Source: Zeugodacus cucurbitae (taxonomy: Eukaryota; Arthropoda; Insecta; Diptera; Tephritidae). Taken from it: a stretch of 64,000 nucleotides of DNA. Location of the stretch: NCBI RefSeq assembly GCF_028554725.1, contig NC_071668.1, positions 57,393,732-57,457,731 on the forward strand. The letters run 5' to 3'. The number at the start of each line of letters is the position of its first letter. Positions within the stretch are counted from its first letter, which is position 1. The position numbers and the translations under genes are program-made. This document shows positions 59,845-64,000 of the stretch, piece by piece. Under the pieces are notes generated by a model. It did not search any database and was not told the DNA's origin. It saw nothing but the letters and a program-made list of their open reading frames with translations.

Positions 59845-60383
59845 TCACTTTATAAAGTATACATAAGGAACCAATGAAGATAGCGAAATAAAACTTTACA
59901 CAAATACTGTATATGATCTGTGGCATCACTTGTGAAATTGTCGAAATCGGACTATAACTTTTCAAGGCCTCGGATATCGAACATGAAGAACTCAGAGCCT
60001 AAGGGTAATTTTTCACCAAAAATATCGGTAAATATATCAGATATTTTAATGTAATTCAGAGGTAATATATTTCTTCTCTATAGCAAAAATGGTTAAAATC
60101 GGGTCATAACTTCCCTTAGCTCCAATATACCTAATTATAGGTTTTTCAAAAATACGGTGGGCTTTATTCCGCATATATCGGTTATTATGTGAGATATCTT
60201 AGCAAAAAAAATTAACGTATAGTCTTGTATATAGTGTACCTTGGTGTTGAAAATGAGTGAAATCGGTTCAGGAATTACCTCAGCCCTAATGTATGGGTTA
60301 AATTATGTTATCTTTATAAAATGACATCAATAAATTGCGACAGTATAAAATGTTCCGTTCCAGAAATTAGACTTTCCTTACTG
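59845..60383 (-). repeat. HINE-like element, partial
   Basis: From 'gcgaaataaaactttacaca' to the 5' end near 60383 ('ccagtaaggaaagtctaatt' on the minus strand, palindrome degraded, TTTTATACTGTCGCAA). The 3' half is absent. Confidence 0.65.
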
Positions 60384-60389
60384 GTTCTG

Positions 60390-61785
60390 AAGTATATCAG
60401 TAAACAATTTCAGTCAATATTTTAATATATTAAATTAATTTAAGTTTTTATTTTAGAATATTTCTTGACAAAGCAGCATGAGTATATAGTACGCTAAAAA
60501 ATGAAATATGATTTAAAAAAATTGCTCTTAGTGGTTAAACTCATTCATAAATATTTGCACAGTTATTTTATTTTTATTTTTATTATATTCATTCCGCAAT
60601 AAAGCTAATTTGAGCCAAACCAAAAAGCACCACAAAACACCTACATGTTTATTACATGTAAATATATAAATTACATGTATAATAAATTATGAAGCACAAA
60701 TGTACCCACTTGTCCACCCAAATAAATTGTTTATTCAAAATATTTATGTATGATGCCAAATTCATTGACATTCATTATTAAATGTGACTTAATTTGAATG
60801 AATATTTAATTATTTTAATACGTGTAAATCAACATATCATAATAAATAAATAGACACATATATACAACTATGCATAAATAATTTGGCAACATTTTAGCGA
60901 CAATTGCAGAATTTCAATTTTCATTTTGTTTATTGGTATATGACTTAAATGCAAATAAAGCAGACACATTTAAGATGTTTATTATACTATTGCTTTATTA
61001 ATATTGATTGTCAGAATGCAATGAATTTAACTATAAATGTATATATATAAATAAAATATATATTACTGTATATATTTATATACACAAAAACACGCGCAGA
61101 TAAAAATAATCATATTTTTAACTGAATTATGTACACACGACGCAGTGTGGTGTGTGACCGCAAAATGCTATTTATTTATGCAGTTTGAGTTAAGTTTTTT
61201 GCGTATTGCGGATATCAAAATAAATATCAGTAAATGTACATACATAATTGTATTCATATGTATAGATGTATAGTATTTTTTATGTACATATATGACTTGA
61301 CCACAAATATGAAGAAAATAAAGTATTGCAGATAATTATTTTGTATTTAAATATAATAATATATGTATATTTTATATAATAATAAAATTTAATGATTGAG
61401 TGCCATAAAAAAATTTCATTATTCATTGTTAAAATAACTTGCCAACTGAATTATATTTTGTTCCTATGAACGTGACCACTCATACCTAGATGTGAGAATT
61501 CCCTAGTTTTCATTCATAACATTTCCATTAATTCCATTCACTGTCAAATTGTTTTCGAGACGGCAAATAATGGTTTTGTTTAAAATGTTTTTTTTTTTCT
61601 TTTTTTAGGAACTATAATTATTTGAAATATTATAATATCAAAGTGGCAATTAAACTCTTTTTCTGCTAAAAATTGTGATACACAACAATTCAGTATTGAT
61701 AACGAGTATTATATTGAAGTAACAAACTATTGATCACTAGATACAAAAAATATTACGCTCTCTCAAGACTTTAAAAATACTATAG
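60390..61785. other. Unassigned intergenic DNA
   Basis: Very AT-rich; (TA)-rich near 61035-61085. No coding sequence. Confidence 0.35.
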
Positions 61786-61789
61786 TATA

Positions 61790-62172
61790 CGAGGGCTGCT
61801 ATATATATTTCTAGCCTAGGCAACACTTAGGATTGTCAGGTGCAATCTGACATTCCAAAAAATGGAATTAACTCGTGAACATTTTCGTGCGATAATTTTT
61901 CACAACTTTCGACGTGGATTATCGCGACAAGAGTGCATCGATGAACAGAAATCTTTGTATGGCTATGAAGCACCGACGTGGCCGACGTTCGCTCAAAGAC
62001 GAATTACGTGAAGGTCGTCCAAAAACAGCCGTTGTGCCAGAAAACATCGATGCCGTACGTAAACTGACAATGCAAGACCGTCATGTAACATACCTTTAGA
62101 TAGAGGCATGCCTATGCATTTCTCCCACCAGCATACATTCGATATTGCATGAACATCTGGCCGTAAAACAGT
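61790..62172 (+). mobile_element. Mellifera-type mariner, 5' part only
   Basis: Left TIR CGAGGGCTGCTATATATATT next to TA. The transposase starts at 61862 (MELTREHFRAIIFHNFRRGL), runs to 'KSLYGYEAPT', loses a short segment with a frameshift, and continues 'GRRSLKDELREGRPKTAVVP'. A stop follows at 62097 and homology ends after 'LHEHLAVK' near 62172. The right end and the catalytic domain are missing. It has the correct N-terminal residues that the copy at 31106 lost. Confidence 0.8.
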
Positions 62173-62610
62173 TTCTGGTTGACAGTTAGTTTTGTTTATG
62201 TCATTACGCGTCACAATCTTGTAGGTATGGTTTATGCTCTCACTATCCCTAAGCAAATTCTGTTCAAGATAACCAAAAAATAAAATAAAAACTCAGTCAT
62301 AGCTCTTATTCTAAATTTAAAGTATCACTGAGATTTTGGAATTTCGATAATACTACTTCAAATATACGCTATACTTTAGAAATCATGGTATGAATTAGTA
62401 CTTGGATTATTCAGAAAACTTATTTTACTACTCGAATCAGTTGTAATAGAATTCAATATATTTTCAAATCCCTATTCAGACACAAACTGTCGGGAAAACA
62501 AAGCTTTCTTCAATATATTGAACTTTATTTTGATGTGACTCTCGCCGCTTCGTAGAGGGTTTAATTTATGACTGGTGAATACTATAATTTCAATAAAAAT
62601 CGATAAATAC

Positions 62611-63002
62611 TAAAGGCCTGCACAAGCTGATTCACTTTTCTTTGCACACAGTGTGATTCGGTACAATTGCCGATGTCATGCTTGTTTCGGTTGAGCAAGC
62701 GATCAAGAATCACTGAACACGAAGTGCGAGCTAGAGTTGATTAGCAATGAAGTTCGTACTTTTATTATGGCACATGAGTGATTTGTCTTATATCCATAAT
62801 ATTTCCATTGTCTTTCGAGTGATGAGTGATTTAACTCGTAAGAACATAAAAAAGGAATCATATGCAGTGCACTGTGCGTACTCTCACTCTTTGTTTACAA
62901 GCTCTTCAACTCAGATGCTGAGTTAATGTTAGGCCGATCAAGTCGCATGGTTTTTTGCGAGTGGCTTGAAATGCCAAACGAGTAAATCGTTGCAGGAGTT
63001 TA
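62611..63002. mobile_element. hAT-like non-autonomous element, short copy
   Basis: A 392-bp element flanked by the exact 8-bp duplication ATAAATAC (62603-62610 and 63003-63010). The ends are TAAAGGCCTGCA and TAAACTCCTGCA (reverse complement). Its first ~230 bp and last ~110 bp match the copy at 20275-20801 in the same orientation. The middle lacks about 135 bp. No coding sequence. Confidence 0.8.
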
Positions 63003-63039
63003 ATAAATACGTTCTAGCAATGGCTTCAACTCAAAGAAT

Positions 63040-63770
63040 TATACTCTCGCAACAAAAGTTGTTAAGAGAGTATCATAGTTTTGTTCACATAACGGTTGTT
63101 TGTAAGTCATAAAACTAAACGAGTTAGATATAGGGTAATATATATCAAAATCATCAGGGTGACGAGACGAGTCAAAATCCGAAAGTCTTTCTGTCCGTCC
63201 GTCCGTCCGTGCAACGGATAATTTGAGTAAAAATTGAGATATCTTGACGAAACACTTGGTACACATGTTCCTTGGGACCGTGAGAGAGTATATAAACCAA
63301 ACTTTCTGCAGTCAGTTCCCTTACATAGCGAAATAAAACTTTACACAAATACTTTATATATGATCGACAAAAAAAATTGTCGAAATCGGACTATAACTTT
63401 TCAATGCCCCGGATATCGAATGTGAAGAACTCAGTGCCACTTGGTAATTTTTCACCGAAAATTTCGGTAAATCTCTCAGGTATCTTAATTTAATTCAGAA
63501 GAAATATTTTTCTTCTAATAGTGTGTCTCTGTACCAGAAAAGGTTAAAATCGGGTCATAACTTCCCTTATATATGAATATAAGAGAATACCTAATTATAG
63601 GATTTTTAAAAATACGATGAGCTTCATAGCTTATAAATCGGTTAATATGTGAAATATATTTATGCCGAATATATGGGTCAAACTGCGTGTTATCTTAATA
63701 AAAATATAGCAATAAACTGCGAAAGTATAAAATGTTCAGTTGCACCCGAATTTAGCCTTTCCTTACTTGC
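63040..63770 (-). repeat. HINE-like element, internally deleted
   Basis: Starts on the plus strand with TATACTCTCGCAACAAAAGT, the complete 3' hairpin, then (GTCC)n near 63195-63212, 'aactttctgcagtcag' and a jump to 'gcgaaataaaactttacac'. The 5' end lies near 63770 with 'gggtgcaactgaac' and TTTTATACTTTCGCAG. Confidence 0.75.
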
Positions 63771-63774
63771 TTTT

Positions 63775-64000
63775 AATAATGCATAATAATAAGTTATAAT
63801 TAGTATCCATGGTTCTTTTCGATGTGTACAGGGTGCGTCAACTCTTACACTAAATATATTGTCCTCTACTAGTCGATTGAATTGGTGAGTCCTCAATCTG
63901 GAGACTTCAATTCAATGCATTTCTAACAATTTCGTGCTTAACACTAAAATATCGCTGGAAGATATTGAAAATAGGCATAGGATTAGGAATCAAATTTTTA
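63775..64000. other. Unassigned DNA at window end
   Basis: No feature recognised. Confidence 0.3.

Overview
The window looks like gene-poor, repeat-rich nuclear DNA of a dipteran, most likely a tephritid fruit fly. The evidence is: AT-rich intergenic sequence; many DINE-1/Helentron-like repeats; a rosa-type (DD41D) mariner, a group first described in Ceratitis rosa; mellifera-type mariner, Tc1-like and Helitron relics; and non-LTR retrotransposon 3' ends. The species is inferred from repeat content only. No rRNA, CRISPR or operon structure was seen, and I could not recognise a tRNA gene by eye.

Only two host genes can be defended. They are single-exon paralogs in opposite orientation: gene A (2061-3434, minus, 457 aa) and gene B (32497-33264, plus, 255 aa). 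Each encodes a secreted or cell-surface protein: a signal peptide, eight-cysteine EGF-like modules (four in A, two in B) separated by Thr-rich mucin-like linkers, one transmembrane helix and a short tail. Homology extends through both 5' and 3' flanks, including a dispersed repeat downstream, so this is an inverted segmental duplication with arms about 1.6-5.0 kb and 32.2-34.0 kb. The copies differ in module number, in N-glycosylation sites and, through a 1-nt indel, in the cytoplasmic tail. An apparently intact rosa-type mariner (3636-4939) sits in the 5' flank of gene A; the 5' flank of gene B shows the empty site.

The rest is layered transposon debris. A family of about 1.2-kb non-coding elements, here called HINE-like, has at least twelve copies or fragments. 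Its copies carry a terminal TTTTATACTCTCGCAA motif, a 3' hairpin and a (GGAC)n-type core. A DINE-1-type element is nested in one of them. A previously unnamed short element with imperfect TIRs and exact 8-bp target duplications (hAT-like) is present twice (20275-20801 and 62611-63002). Relics of mariner, Tc1, Helitron and at least two families of non-LTR elements fill much of the remainder.

Long stretches (roughly 13.1-15.3, 18.1-20.1, 39.1-41.9, 45.6-50.3, 50.9-52.4 and 55.9-58.7 kb) hold no coding sequence or repeat I can support. They may be intergenic or intronic DNA of a large gene whose exons lie outside the window.
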